NCBI GenBank assembly: GCA_002455375.1
Contig: DKKR01000063.1
Coordinates: forward strand, 1-19,619
Length of the DNA stretch: 19,619 nucleotides
Direction of reading: 5' to 3'
Source of the DNA: Bacteroidetes bacterium UBA6661
GTDB lineage: Bacteria; Bacteroidota; Bacteroidia; AKYH767-A; OLB10
The notes below the pieces were generated by a model. It searched no databases. It was not told the origin of the DNA and saw nothing but the letters and a program-made list of their open reading frames with translations. The first letter of the stretch is position 1, and the number at the start of each line of letters is the position of its first letter. Position numbers and translations under genes: made by a program. Shown piece by piece: positions 1 to 7,375 of the stretch.

Positions 1-38
1 AAAACGCCACGACAACTTCACAACCCCCACTGGCGCAC

Positions 39-54
39 CCCGATAACTATCGGG
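39..54. repeat. Short perfect inverted repeat
   Basis: The arms CCCGATA and TATCGGG are exact reverse complements separated by 2 bases. There is no T-tract on either side, so it is a poor intrinsic terminator. It may be one copy of a dispersed palindrome or the end signal of a gene to the left; that is inference. Confidence 0.4.
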
Positions 55-223
55 ATTAGACTTGTGCCGTACTGTCATTAAAAATTTCACATTTGCAACC
101 ATGAGTTCCAAGCATAAGTTTCACAATCCTGATGTGATATAATTCGTTACCTTTTCAATTATAAACCGGATTGATGTTTCAAAAAGAAATATTGTCGTCT
201 TTCGCTTTCGCATATTGAAAAAA

Positions 224-233
224 TGACCGGTCA
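224..233. promoter_or_regulatory. Perfect 10-bp palindrome, possible operator
   Basis: TGACCGGTCA reads identically on both strands and lies about 50 bases upstream of the clpB -7 element. It does not resemble the CIRCE element of HrcA. A role as a regulator site for clpB is only a guess from position. Confidence 0.2.
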
Positions 234-285
234 CCATCTCAATTTATGACGAAATGTCTGTAAAAATCATTTTTTTTGATTTGGT

Positions 286-293
286 TAAATTTG
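286..293 (+). promoter_or_regulatory. -7 promoter element of clpB
   Basis: TAAATTTG matches the Bacteroidota -7 consensus TAnnTTTG exactly and lies 27 bases before the clpB ATG. No good -33 TTG is seen at the usual distance, so this is a half-supported promoter. Confidence 0.45.
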
Positions 294-320
294 TGATAGT
301 GATTCATCAAAAGAACTATA

Positions 321-2939
321 ATGGATATAAATAAATTAACCATCAAATCGCAGGAAGTATTACAGCAAGCACAGTTTCTGGCAAAGTCCTTAGGGCAACA
401 AACAGTAGAAACCGGACATTTACTTAAAGCAATGCTTGAAGTTGACGAGCATGTGGTGCCCTACCTGATGAAAAAAATGAACGTCAATCTAAATACGTTA
501 ACCATAAAATTAAATACGCTTACAGAATCGTATCCCAAAGTTAGCGGTGGACAGACTTATCTTTCATCAGATGTGAATGAACTTTTTCAAAAGGCATTTG
601 CATCGCTAAAAGAAAGTAAAGACGAGTTTGTATCAGTTGAGCATCTGTTGGTAGCTATGCTTGCCGGTAAAGACAAAGTTGCAAAACTATTGAAAGAAGA
701 AGGATGTAATGCCAAAGATTTAAATAATGCCATCTACGAACTGCGTAAAGGCGAAAGAGTAACTTCTGCAAGTGCCGAAGAAACCTATAATTCGTTAAAT
801 AAATATGCACGAAATCTCAATGAACTGGCAAGAAACGGTAAGTTAGATCCCGTTATAGGCCGTGATGATGAAATAAGAAGGGTGTTGCAGATATTATCGC
901 GCAGAACAAAAAACAACCCCATTCTGATAGGAGAACCTGGTGTGGGCAAGACAGCCATTGCAGAAGGTTTAGCACATAGAATCATCAATGGAGATGTTCC
1001 GGAAAACTTAAAATCCAAAACCATCTACTCGTTAGACATGGGAGCATTGATTGCGGGAGCAAAGTATAAAGGCGAATTTGAAGAGCGTTTAAAATCGGTA
1101 GTGAAAGAAGTAATCAGTGGTGAAGGGGAGATTGTATTGTTCATAGATGAAATACATACCCTTGTGGGTGCAGGAGCCGGAGAAGGTGCTATGGATGCCG
1201 CCAACATTTTAAAACCTGCACTGGCACGAGGCGAACTGAGAGCTGTTGGTGCTACAACTTTAAATGAGTATCAGAAATACATTGAAAAAGACAAGGCTCT
1301 GGAAAGACGATTTCAGAAAGTGATGGTTGAAGAGCCTGATACAGAATCGGCAATTTCTATTCTGCGCGGACTTAAAGAGCGTTACGAAACACATCATAAA
1401 GTCAGAATAAAAGACGAAGCTATCATTGCTGCAGTAGAATTATCGCAGCGTTATATCAACGACCGTTATTTGCCCGACAAAGCTATTGACCTGGTAGATG
1501 AAGCATCCTCAAAACTACGTTTGGAGATGGACTCTGTTCCTGAAGAGCTGGATGAGTTGAATAGACGTATTATGCAACTTGAAATTGAGCGCGAAGCTAT
1601 AAAGAGAGAAAAGGATGCAAAGAAAGTAAATGAATTATCTGAAGAAATAGCACAACTCAATGAACAACGTAATGCTGTAAAAGCACGCTGGCAAAGTGAA
1701 AAAGAAGTAGTTGAAAAAATTCAGGATGTTAAAGAAAAAATTGAAAACCTGAAATTAGAATCAGAACAGGCAGAACGCTCCGGTGATTACGGTAGAGTAG
1801 CTGAAATACGGTATGGCAAGGTACGGGAAGCAGAGGATATTCTTTCAAAATTGATGGAACAACTAAATGAAATGCATAGCAAGGGTGCCATGATGAAAGA
1901 AGAAGTGGACAGTGAAGATATTGCCGAAGTTGTTTCACGTTGGACAGGTATTCCTGTGAACAGAATGTTGCAGAGTGAAAGAGAAAAACTATTACACCTC
2001 GAGGAAGAATTGCATAAAAGAGTGGTAGGACAGGAAGATGCCATTGAAGCAGTATCGGATGCAGTAAGAAGAAGTCGTGCCGGGTTACAGGATATGCGCA
2101 AGCCCATTGGTTCATTTATTTTTCTGGGCTCAACCGGTGTAGGAAAAACAGAACTTGCTAAAGCGCTGGCAGCCTACCTTTTCAATGACGAAAACAACAT
2201 GACCCGTATTGACATGAGTGAGTATCAGGAGAAGCACACCGTGTCACGATTGATAGGTGCGCCTCCGGGATATGTTGGATATGATGAAGGTGGGCAACTG
2301 ACAGAAGCCGTTCGAAGAAGACCGTATTCTGTAATCTTGCTGGATGAAATTGAAAAAGCGCACCCGGACGTATTCAATATTCTTTTGCAGGTGCTTGATG
2401 ATGGAAGACTGACTGATAATAAAGGACGTATGGCAAATTTTAAAAATACGATTATTATTATGACCAGCAATATAGGTGCCCACCTGATACAAGACAACTT
2501 TGATGCATTGAATGATACAAACAGAGAGGAAGTTTTTGCCAAAACCAAAAGTGATGTTTTTGATTTACTCAAAAAAACCATCAGACCCGAATTTCTGAAT
2601 CGCATTGACGAAGTCATCATGTTTAGTCCGTTGACACGAAGTGAAATAGAAAAGATAGTTCGAATTCAGTTCAATAATGCCGTAGATATGCTTGCCAAAA
2701 ACGACATCAGACTTTCAATTACTGATAAAGCAATAGAGTGGGTAGCACAGTTAGGCTACGACCCTCAGTTTGGCGCCAGACCATTAAAGCGTGTTTTGCA
2801 AAAGAAAATTCTAAACGAATTATCGAAGCAAATATTAGCCGGTAAAATAAACAAAGATGATGTGATAAAGATTGATATTGATAAAAACAAAAACTTTGTT
2901 TTTGAGAATGAAAAATCGCAGGAAGAAGTGAAGATTTAA
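321..2939 (+). CDS. clpB: ATP-dependent disaggregase ClpB (Hsp100)
   Basis: ClpB is a cytoplasmic AAA+ ring ATPase that threads aggregated proteins through its pore and works with DnaK/DnaJ/GrpE. The 872 residues are normal for the family. Visible in order are the Clp N domain (about 1-148), the first ATPase domain with Walker A GEPGVGKT at 204-211 and Walker B ending D276-E277, a charged coiled-coil middle domain (about 400-530), and the second ATPase domain with Walker A GSTGVGKT at 603-610, Walker B D675-E676 and sensor-2 GARPLKR at 818-824. The middle domain and the lack of a ClpP-binding loop signature favour ClpB over ClpA or ClpC. The ATG at 321 begins the typical N domain. The gene stands alone with its own promoter and a strong terminator. 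Heat-shock control is expected, but no known operator is recognised. Confidence 0.97.
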   Translation: MDINKLTIKSQEVLQQAQFLAKSLGQQTVETGHLLKAMLEVDEHVVPYLMKKMNVNLNTLTIKLNTLTESYPKVSGGQTYLSSDVNELFQKAFASLKESKDEFVSVEHLLVAMLAGKDKVAKLLKEEGCNAKDLNNAIYELRKGERVTSASAEETYNSLNKYARNLNELARNGKLDPVIGRDDEIRRVLQILSRRTKNNPILIGEPGVGKTAIAEGLAHRIINGDVPENLKSKTIYSLDMGALIAGAKYKGEFEERLKSVVKEVISGEGEIVLFIDEIHTLVGAGAGEGAMDAANILKPALARGELRAVGATTLNEYQKYIEKDKALERRFQKVMVEEPDTESAISILRGLKERYETHHKVRIKDEAIIAAVELSQRYINDRYLPDKAIDLVDEASSKLRLEMDSVPEELDELNRRIMQLEIEREAIKREKDAKKVNELSEEIAQLNEQRNAVKARWQSEKEVVEKIQDVKEKIENLKLESEQAERSGDYGRVAEIRYGKVREAEDILSKLMEQLNEMHSKGAMMKEEVDSEDIAEVVSRWTGIPVNRMLQSEREKLLHLEEELHKRVVGQEDAIEAVSDAVRRSRAGLQDMRKPIGSFIFLGSTGVGKTELAKALAAYLFNDENNMTRIDMSEYQEKHTVSRLIGAPPGYVGYDEGGQLTEAVRRRPYSVILLDEIEKAHPDVFNILLQVLDDGRLTDNKGRMANFKNTIIIMTSNIGAHLIQDNFDALNDTNREEVFAKTKSDVFDLLKKTIRPEFLNRIDEVIMFSPLTRSEIEKIVRIQFNNAVDMLAKNDIRLSITDKAIEWVAQLGYDPQFGARPLKRVLQKKILNELSKQILAGKINKDDVIKIDIDKNKNFVFENEKSQEEVKI

Positions 2940-2948
2940 AACGACAGC

Positions 2949-2982
2949 ATAGCCGGGATTAAAAATTCCGGCTATTATTTTT
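2949..2982. terminator. Bidirectional intrinsic terminator, clpB / ftsB
   Basis: A 12-bp stem (2949-2960 with 2964-2975, one G-U pair on the plus strand) closes a 3-base AAA loop. On the plus strand it is followed by TATTTTT, giving a canonical terminator 9 bases after the clpB stop. On the minus strand the stem begins at the last base of the stop codon of the division gene and is followed by a weaker T-rich run (TTTTAAAT). It therefore probably serves both convergent genes. Confidence 0.85.
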
Positions 2983-3274
2983 CTACAAAGACAAAAATAT
3001 CTTCGTCATCTTTTTTCATCAGATATTTTTCTCTTGCAAATTTTTCGAGGTTGGCAGGTGATGAGATTAACTCGTTCAAATCTGATTTACTTTTCTCAAG
3101 TTCATCAGCATAATAACTTTTGTCACTCTTTAAAGTATTCAACTGTTGCCTGAAACGATATTGCGCATAAAAATCGTTCTTGTCAAAAAAAGCAAGCCAC
3201 ACAACAAATGCAATGATGCAAATTGCATATTTGTTCTTCAAAAAATCGGGTACTTTTTCCCAAGCTTTTTTCAT
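2975..3274 (-). CDS. ftsB: Septum formation initiator family protein (FtsB/DivIC-like)
   Basis: This small bitopic membrane protein of 99 residues has the FtsB/DivIC layout. A short basic cytoplasmic N-terminus is followed by one membrane segment (about 16-31, through AICIIAFVVWLAFF), a charged coiled coil (about 38-72) and a C-terminal portion. The ANLEKFAREKY element is typical of the family. FtsB-like proteins form a complex with FtsL and FtsQ (DivIB) in the divisome and help activate septal peptidoglycan synthesis. The gene lies 120 bases downstream of tgt on the same strand; no clear separate promoter is seen in that gap, so it may be read through from tgt. Its stop codon overlaps the shared terminator. 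Family assignment is fairly firm, while the choice between FtsB and DivIC naming is convention. Confidence 0.85.
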   Translation of the reverse strand: MKKAWEKVPDFLKNKYAICIIAFVVWLAFFDKNDFYAQYRFRQQLNTLKSDKSYYADELEKSKSDLNELISSPANLEKFAREKYLMKKDDEDIFVFVEK

Positions 3275-3394
3275 GACCTAAAAATACTTATTAATTTATC
3301 ATAAAATAACCTTAAAATTACAAGTTATCAGAACCAATCTGTTAAAAGCATTATTTGCAATTTAGCTGACAAACAGTTTGTTTTCAATAGCGTA

Positions 3395-4525
3395 TTATAA
3401 TCGCTGACTAACTTTTTTTACCATTGAGTTTTTCCAGGAAATAAAGCTCCCATCATTAATTCTATTTCTTGCTTCAGTAACTAACCAAAGGTAGAAAGAC
3501 AGGTTGTGTAGCGTTGCCAATTGCGCAGCAAGCATTTCTTTGCTGATAAATAAATGTCTTAAATAGGCTTTCGTATAATCTATATCGGCAAAACAATAAC
3601 CGGCTTCATCAATAGGCGAAAAATCTTTTTTCCATTTTTCATTTCTGATATTGATGATTCCTTCAGCAGTAAAAAGCATACCGTTACGTGCATTCCTTGT
3701 TGGCATCACACAATCAAACATGTCTATACCTAATGCAATGCATTCAAGTATATTGGCCGGGGTTCCTACACCCATCAGATAACGTGGCTTTTCTACAGGT
3801 AAAATAGCTGTAACAGCATCAGTTATTTCATACATAATTTCAGCCGGCTCACCTACCGATAAACCACCAATAGCATTTCCTTTTGCTCCGGTATCTGCAA
3901 TCACTTTTGCACTCTCTGCACGTAAGTCTTTATATACTGACCCTTGAACAATAGGAAACAATGTTTGTTCATAGCCATACTTTGCAGGCGATTTTTCTAG
4001 ATGAGTTATACAACGTTGGAGCCAGCGATGTGTCATGTCCATTGACTTTTTTGCTCTTCTATGTTCGCAAGGGTAGGGCGTACATTCATCAAATGCCATA
4101 ATAATATCGGCACCGATATAGCGTTGTATGTCCATACTCACCTCAGGCGAAATAAAATGTTTACTTCCGTCAATATGAGAGCTGAATTTTACACCTTCTT
4201 CAGTAATTTTTCGGGTTTCGCTTAGTGAAAAAACCTGATAACCGCCACTATCAGTCAATATTGGAAGTGACCAATTCATAAAACGATGCAGTCCTCCGGC
4301 CTGATGCAGCACTTCAATACCGGGACGTAAATTGAGGTGGTAGGTGTTGCCCAAAATAATCTGTGCTTTCACGTCATTCTTCAAATCACGCTGGGTTACA
4401 CTCTTTACGGTACCTGCAGTACCAACGGGCATAAAAATTGGAGTTTCTATAACGCCATGAGCTGTTTCTAATCTGCCTGAACGGGCTTTACTTTCTTTAT
4501 CAGATTTTTCAATAGAAAAATGCAT
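3395..4525 (-). CDS. tgt: tRNA-guanine transglycosylase (queuosine synthesis)
   Basis: Tgt exchanges guanine-34 for preQ1 in tRNAs with GUN anticodons, the committing step of queuosine modification. I start at the ATG at 4525 (376 residues), because family members begin close to the MHFSIEKSDK segment; the frame is open 25 codons further, but that part has no family resemblance. Seen are TDSGGYQVFSL with the likely general-acid aspartate D92, the QG of FPIVQG, the GGLSVGE base-binding loop, and FDCVMPTRNARNG with the nucleophile D271. Oddly, the CxCxxC part of the zinc site is degraded: the three positions read G309, C311 and D314, although the histidine H340 (LHNL) is kept. The gene is divergent from the glycosyltransferase and has its own -7 element. 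Confidence 0.95.
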   Translation of the reverse strand: MHFSIEKSDKESKARSGRLETAHGVIETPIFMPVGTAGTVKSVTQRDLKNDVKAQIILGNTYHLNLRPGIEVLHQAGGLHRFMNWSLPILTDSGGYQVFSLSETRKITEEGVKFSSHIDGSKHFISPEVSMDIQRYIGADIIMAFDECTPYPCEHRRAKKSMDMTHRWLQRCITHLEKSPAKYGYEQTLFPIVQGSVYKDLRAESAKVIADTGAKGNAIGGLSVGEPAEIMYEITDAVTAILPVEKPRYLMGVGTPANILECIALGIDMFDCVMPTRNARNGMLFTAEGIINIRNEKWKKDFSPIDEAGYCFADIDYTKAYLRHLFISKEMLAAQLATLHNLSFYLWLVTEARNRINDGSFISWKNSMVKKVSQRL

Positions 4526-4565
4526 AGATGCAGTTTTTTTACAAAAAGTGTTGTTAATATTTTTA

Positions 4566-4573
4566 CAAAGATA
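4566..4573 (-). promoter_or_regulatory. -7 promoter element of tgt
   Basis: On the minus strand this reads TATCTTTG, an exact TAnnTTTG match, 40 bases before the ATG at 4525. This placement supports the shorter tgt start, because the upstream in-frame start at 4600 would lie before the promoter. The nearest TTG upstream is at a 13-base spacing, shorter than usual. Confidence 0.5.
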
Positions 4574-4599
4574 GAAAAGCCTTCTGCAATGACTCTTCA

Positions 4600-4607
4600 T
4601 ACATTTG
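4600..4607 (+). promoter_or_regulatory. -7 promoter element of the glycosyltransferase operon
   Basis: TACATTTG followed by C matches TAnnTTTG exactly and lies 25 bases before the proposed TTG start at 4633. Together with the minus-strand box at 4566-4573 it makes this a compact divergent promoter region. A -33 element is not evident. Confidence 0.5.
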
Positions 4608-4632
4608 CGCGCTTATCAACACCAAAGTTATT

Positions 4633-5778
4633 TTGATTCACATACCGCATTTTATAACCATAGAAAATTTTTCGCTGGTACTTTTTTATTTGCTTGTAAT
4701 ATTTTTGGCCATACAATTAACCTATTATTTATTTGTTTTTGTGCGATTGTCTCTGCATAAAACAGTAAATACACCTATGTCTGAAATTGAGCCGCCTGTT
4801 TCTATTATTATTTGCGCCAGAAATGAACTGAAAAATTTAAAAGTAAATCTTCAACAAGTATTGGAGCAAGACTATTCGCGTTTTCAGGTTATTGTTGTTA
4901 ATGATTGTTCATGGGATGAATCACAAAAATACCTTGAAGAACTTTCTGTAACCTATACGCATCTTAAAGTTGTTTCTATCAAAGAGCAGGAGCGCTATCA
5001 GCATGGTAAAAAGTTTGCATTAACTATTGGAATTAAATCTGCATTATATGATCATTTGTTATTGATTGATGCAGATTGCTATCCGGCAAGCAATCAGTGG
5101 ATGCGGCTAATGATGCAACACTATAAGCAACGAACAAGAATTGTAATTGGCTATGGTGCATATATTAAAACATCATCAATTCTCAACCAATGGATAAGAT
5201 TTGATACTGCATTTAATGCAATACAATACCTTTCGTTTGCACTTGCAAGGAACCCATACATGGGGGTAGGAAGAAATTTATCATATCAACGTTCACTATT
5301 TTTTGAGAATAAAGGTTTTGCCCGTCATCAACATATTATGTCCGGTGATGATGATCTTTTTATTAATGATACAGCCACAGCAGAGAATCTTTCCGTTCAG
5401 ATTAACCCCGATTCTTTTACTTATTCACAACCGAAAACGGATTTCATTGACTGGTTCAGGCAAAAGAAAAGACATATAAGTGCTTCACGTTTATATAAGT
5501 TTAAACATAAATTTCTTTTAGGCATTTACTATTTTTCGCATATTTCATTCCTTGTTTTATTTTTAGCATTGTTAATAATTCAGTTTAAAATTGAATATGT
5601 GGTAACTGCCTTTAGTTTACGTTTGGTTTTTCAAATGATTATTTTTGGCTCATGCTTAAAAAAATTGAAGGAAGGCGACTTAATTCCGTTTATACCGGTA
5701 TTCGATATATGGATTGCAGTTGTTTATCCTTTGATTGCCATCTCCAATCGTTTAATAAAGACTAAAACATGGAAGTAA
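4633..5778 (+). CDS. Membrane-anchored family 2 glycosyltransferase
   Basis: This 381-residue protein has an N-terminal membrane segment (about 12-37), a GT-A catalytic domain and two or three C-terminal membrane segments (from about 295). The domain opens with PVSIIICARNE, carries the metal-binding DAD at 146-148, the SGDDD acidic motif at 237-241 and a QKKRH element at 277-281 standing in for the Q/RxxRW of processive GT2 enzymes. It should use a nucleotide sugar on the cytoplasmic face to build a lipid-linked or surface glycan; the acceptor cannot be told. No ATG occurs before residue 49, and starting there would remove the first membrane helix, so I take the TTG at 4633. The last 10 bases overlap the sigma-factor start, which indicates co-transcription and possibly translational coupling. 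Confidence 0.85.
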   Translation: MIHIPHFITIENFSLVLFYLLVIFLAIQLTYYLFVFVRLSLHKTVNTPMSEIEPPVSIIICARNELKNLKVNLQQVLEQDYSRFQVIVVNDCSWDESQKYLEELSVTYTHLKVVSIKEQERYQHGKKFALTIGIKSALYDHLLLIDADCYPASNQWMRLMMQHYKQRTRIVIGYGAYIKTSSILNQWIRFDTAFNAIQYLSFALARNPYMGVGRNLSYQRSLFFENKGFARHQHIMSGDDDLFINDTATAENLSVQINPDSFTYSQPKTDFIDWFRQKKRHISASRLYKFKHKFLLGIYYFSHISFLVLFLALLIIQFKIEYVVTAFSLRLVFQMIIFGSCLKKLKEGDLIPFIPVFDIWIAVVYPLIAISNRLIKTKTWK

Positions 5779-6422
5779 AAAGTCACAAAACTGCAAAAGC
5801 AGCACAAAATAAAAACGAAGTTAATCCAAACCTCAGTGATAAAGCTGTGGTAGATTATCAGTTGGTTCGTGAAGCAGTAGATCATGGCAATCAAAAAGCC
5901 TATGCTGAATTGATGTCGCGCTACAAGGATTCTATCTATTTTATGCTACTTAAAATGGTCAATAATCGTGATGATGCTGATGATTTAACTATTGAAGCAT
6001 TTGGCAAGGCATTTAAAAATATCCATCAATATACACCTGACTATGCATTCAGTACGTGGCTGTTTAAAATAGCAACTAACAATTGCATTGACTATATCCG
6101 TAAAAAGAGGAAGCAAATGTTGAGTATTGATAAAGGTTATGAAAACGAAAACGGTGAAGATGTTGCTTTGGAAATAAAATCGGATACGATTGGTCCGGAA
6201 GAAAAGCTGATGAAAAAGCAAAAAATGGAAACCATGCGTGAGGTTGTTGATAAGCTAAAACCAAGATACAGGACACTTATTGAGCTTCGTTATTTTCAGG
6301 AGTTGAGCTATGAAGAAATTGCAACCAACATGGATTTACCTCTGGGAACGGTAAAGGCTCAATTATTCAGAGCACGCGAATTTCTGTATCAGATTATGAA
6401 AAACTCAGAACATCGTCCATAA
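5769..6422 (+). CDS. ECF-like sigma-70 family RNA polymerase sigma factor
   Basis: The 217 residues contain sigma region 2 (about 44-114, with DDADDLTIEAFGKAF and the aromatic YTPDYAFSTWLFKIATN stretch) and region 4 (about 161-209, with LSYEEIATNMDLPLGTVKAQL as the -35-binding helix-turn-helix). An acidic linker (about 120-145) joins them. Regions 1.1 and 3 are missing, so it is of the extracytoplasmic-function type. It should direct RNA polymerase to a special promoter set. A lysine-rich extension of about 40 residues precedes region 2. The ATG overlaps the end of the glycosyltransferase gene by 10 bases, and rsmG follows 3 bases after the stop. No anti-sigma factor gene is adjacent, so how it is controlled is not visible. 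Confidence 0.92.
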   Translation: MEVKSHKTAKAAQNKNEVNPNLSDKAVVDYQLVREAVDHGNQKAYAELMSRYKDSIYFMLLKMVNNRDDADDLTIEAFGKAFKNIHQYTPDYAFSTWLFKIATNNCIDYIRKKRKQMLSIDKGYENENGEDVALEIKSDTIGPEEKLMKKQKMETMREVVDKLKPRYRTLIELRYFQELSYEEIATNMDLPLGTVKAQLFRAREFLYQIMKNSEHRP

Positions 6423-6425
6423 GTG

Positions 6426-7061
6426 ATGTCAAGCGGAGTTTCATTATTGCAACGCTACTTTCCGGAATTACCTTTAGAAAAACAGGAAAAATTTATCTTG
6501 TTTGCTGAGTTATTTAAAGCATGGAATGAGAAAATTAATCTTGTTTCCAGAAAAGATATTGATCAATTTTATCTGCACCATCTATTACATTCACTCGTCA
6601 TAGCAAAGTTTATTGATTTTGGTAGTGGAACCAAAGTCATGGACATTGGTACCGGAGGCGGATTGCCGGGCTTACCTTTAGCCATTTATTTTCACGAAAC
6701 CCAATTTTATTTGGTTGATTCTATTCGTAAAAAGACTGAAGCTGTTAAAGCTATGGCCGATCAACTGGAATTATCTAATGTAACAGTAATCAACCAACGT
6801 GCAGAGGAAGTAGCTGAGAAAGTTGACTTCGTTGTTTCAAGGGCAACAGCACCACTTTCTGATTTAGTGAATTGGAGTAGGGGTAAAATTAATGCTAAGA
6901 GCAAGGCATCAATCCCAAATGGCCTTATTTGCTTAAAAGGAGGCGATTTAACCGAGGAGCTAAAACCATTTGAAAATAAGCTGTTTACAGAAAATGTTAC
7001 AGCGTTTATCCAGGAAGAATTTTATAAAGAAAAAAAAATAATCTACTTGCCTTTAGTATAA
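6426..7061 (+). CDS. rsmG: 16S rRNA (guanine-527-N7) methyltransferase RsmG
   Basis: RsmG (GidB) uses S-adenosylmethionine to methylate N7 of G527 in 16S rRNA, near the decoding site; its loss gives low-level streptomycin resistance in several bacteria. The family's N-terminal helical part (F..LF..WNEKINLVSRKD) is clear. It is followed by the SAM-binding loop VMDIGTGGGLPGLP at about 71-84, the acidic end of strand two (YLVDSI) and the VSRATAPL motif. At 211 residues the length is normal. I start at the ATG at 6426, 3 bases after the sigma-factor stop; a GTG directly before it (6423) is the alternative and changes only one residue. It is the last gene of the glycosyltransferase-sigma-rsmG run. 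Confidence 0.95.
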   Translation: MSSGVSLLQRYFPELPLEKQEKFILFAELFKAWNEKINLVSRKDIDQFYLHHLLHSLVIAKFIDFGSGTKVMDIGTGGGLPGLPLAIYFHETQFYLVDSIRKKTEAVKAMADQLELSNVTVINQRAEEVAEKVDFVVSRATAPLSDLVNWSRGKINAKSKASIPNGLICLKGGDLTEELKPFENKLFTENVTAFIQEEFYKEKKIIYLPLV

Positions 7062-7073
7062 AAGAATTAATTA

Positions 7074-7081
7074 TATCTTTG
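7074..7081 (+). promoter_or_regulatory. -7 promoter element of rpmH
   Basis: TATCTTTG, followed by CCG, is an exact TAnnTTTG match 46 bases before the rpmH ATG. A TTG at 7047-7049 lies 24 bases upstream, a little further than the usual spacing. The element sits between the rsmG stop and rpmH, so rpmH has its own promoter. Confidence 0.55.
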
Positions 7082-7127
7082 CCGCCTCTAAAAAGAATTT
7101 TGCAGCATTAATAAAAACTGAAGTATT

Positions 7128-7289
7128 ATGGTAAGGACATATCAACCCTCAAAGCGTAAGAGAAGAAACAAACATGGTTTTCGTGAAAGAATGGCAACTG
7201 CCAATGGCCGCAGAGTTTTGGCTGCACGCAGAGCAAAAGGTCGTAAAAAGTTGACCGTTTCAAGTGAAAGTAAAGTTCGCGGTAAATAA
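7128..7289 (+). CDS. rpmH: 50S ribosomal protein bL34
   Basis: A 53-residue, very basic protein that begins MVRTYQPSKRKRRNKHGF and continues RERMATANGRRVLAARR, then AKGRKKLTVS. This is the bL34 signature from end to end. bL34 binds 23S rRNA in the large subunit. The start is fixed by the invariant N-terminus. The gene has its own -7 element and is followed 22 bases later by an intrinsic terminator, so it forms a single-gene unit. The common neighbours rnpA and yidC are absent, although rsmG, often found in the same origin-proximal cluster in other phyla, is directly upstream. Confidence 0.97.
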   Translation: MVRTYQPSKRKRRNKHGFRERMATANGRRVLAARRAKGRKKLTVSSESKVRGK

Positions 7290-7311
7290 ATAACTGCAAT
7301 ATAAAATAATT

Positions 7312-7345
7312 AAAAGCTGTCTTCTTTAAGGCAGCTTTTTTATTT
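7312..7345 (+). terminator. Intrinsic terminator of rpmH
   Basis: AAAGCTGTC at 7313-7321 pairs with GGCAGCTTT at 7330-7338 (one G-U pair). The stem extends by two A-T pairs into a 4-base loop and is followed by a run of Ts. This is a canonical terminator 22 bases after the rpmH stop. Confidence 0.85.
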
Positions 7346-7375
7346 TAGCACCAATTATCAAAGTTTCTAGTTCTC

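Larger units (their letters stand above)
1..320. other. Gene-free region upstream of clpB
   Basis: No convincing reading frame or RNA gene is visible on either strand. It holds a perfect 7-bp inverted repeat at 39-54, a perfect 10-bp palindrome at 224-233, a T-rich stretch around 271-282 and a -7 promoter element just before clpB. The first tens of bases may be the 3' flank of a gene lying left of the window. Confidence 0.6.

Noticed and set aside
487..530. An imperfect 21-base repeat in clpB coding for two LNTLT segments
   Set aside because: The N domain keeps the same length as homologues up to PKVSGG, so this is not a duplication but similar helix sequence.
1729..2115. A long minus-strand open frame (128 codons) inside clpB
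   Set aside because: It is antisense to the conserved middle and second ATPase domains of ClpB, has no family resemblance and no promoter or start context; it is a shadow frame.
3369..3381. The dyad ACAAAC-A-GTTTGT between tgt and the division gene
   Set aside because: The one-base centre is too tight for a hairpin, no T-tract follows, and no regulator is known that would bind it; kept only as a note.
4526..4600. Longer tgt start at 4600, adding 25 residues
   Set aside because: The extra residues do not resemble Tgt, and the -7 box at 4566-4573 would lie inside the coding region.
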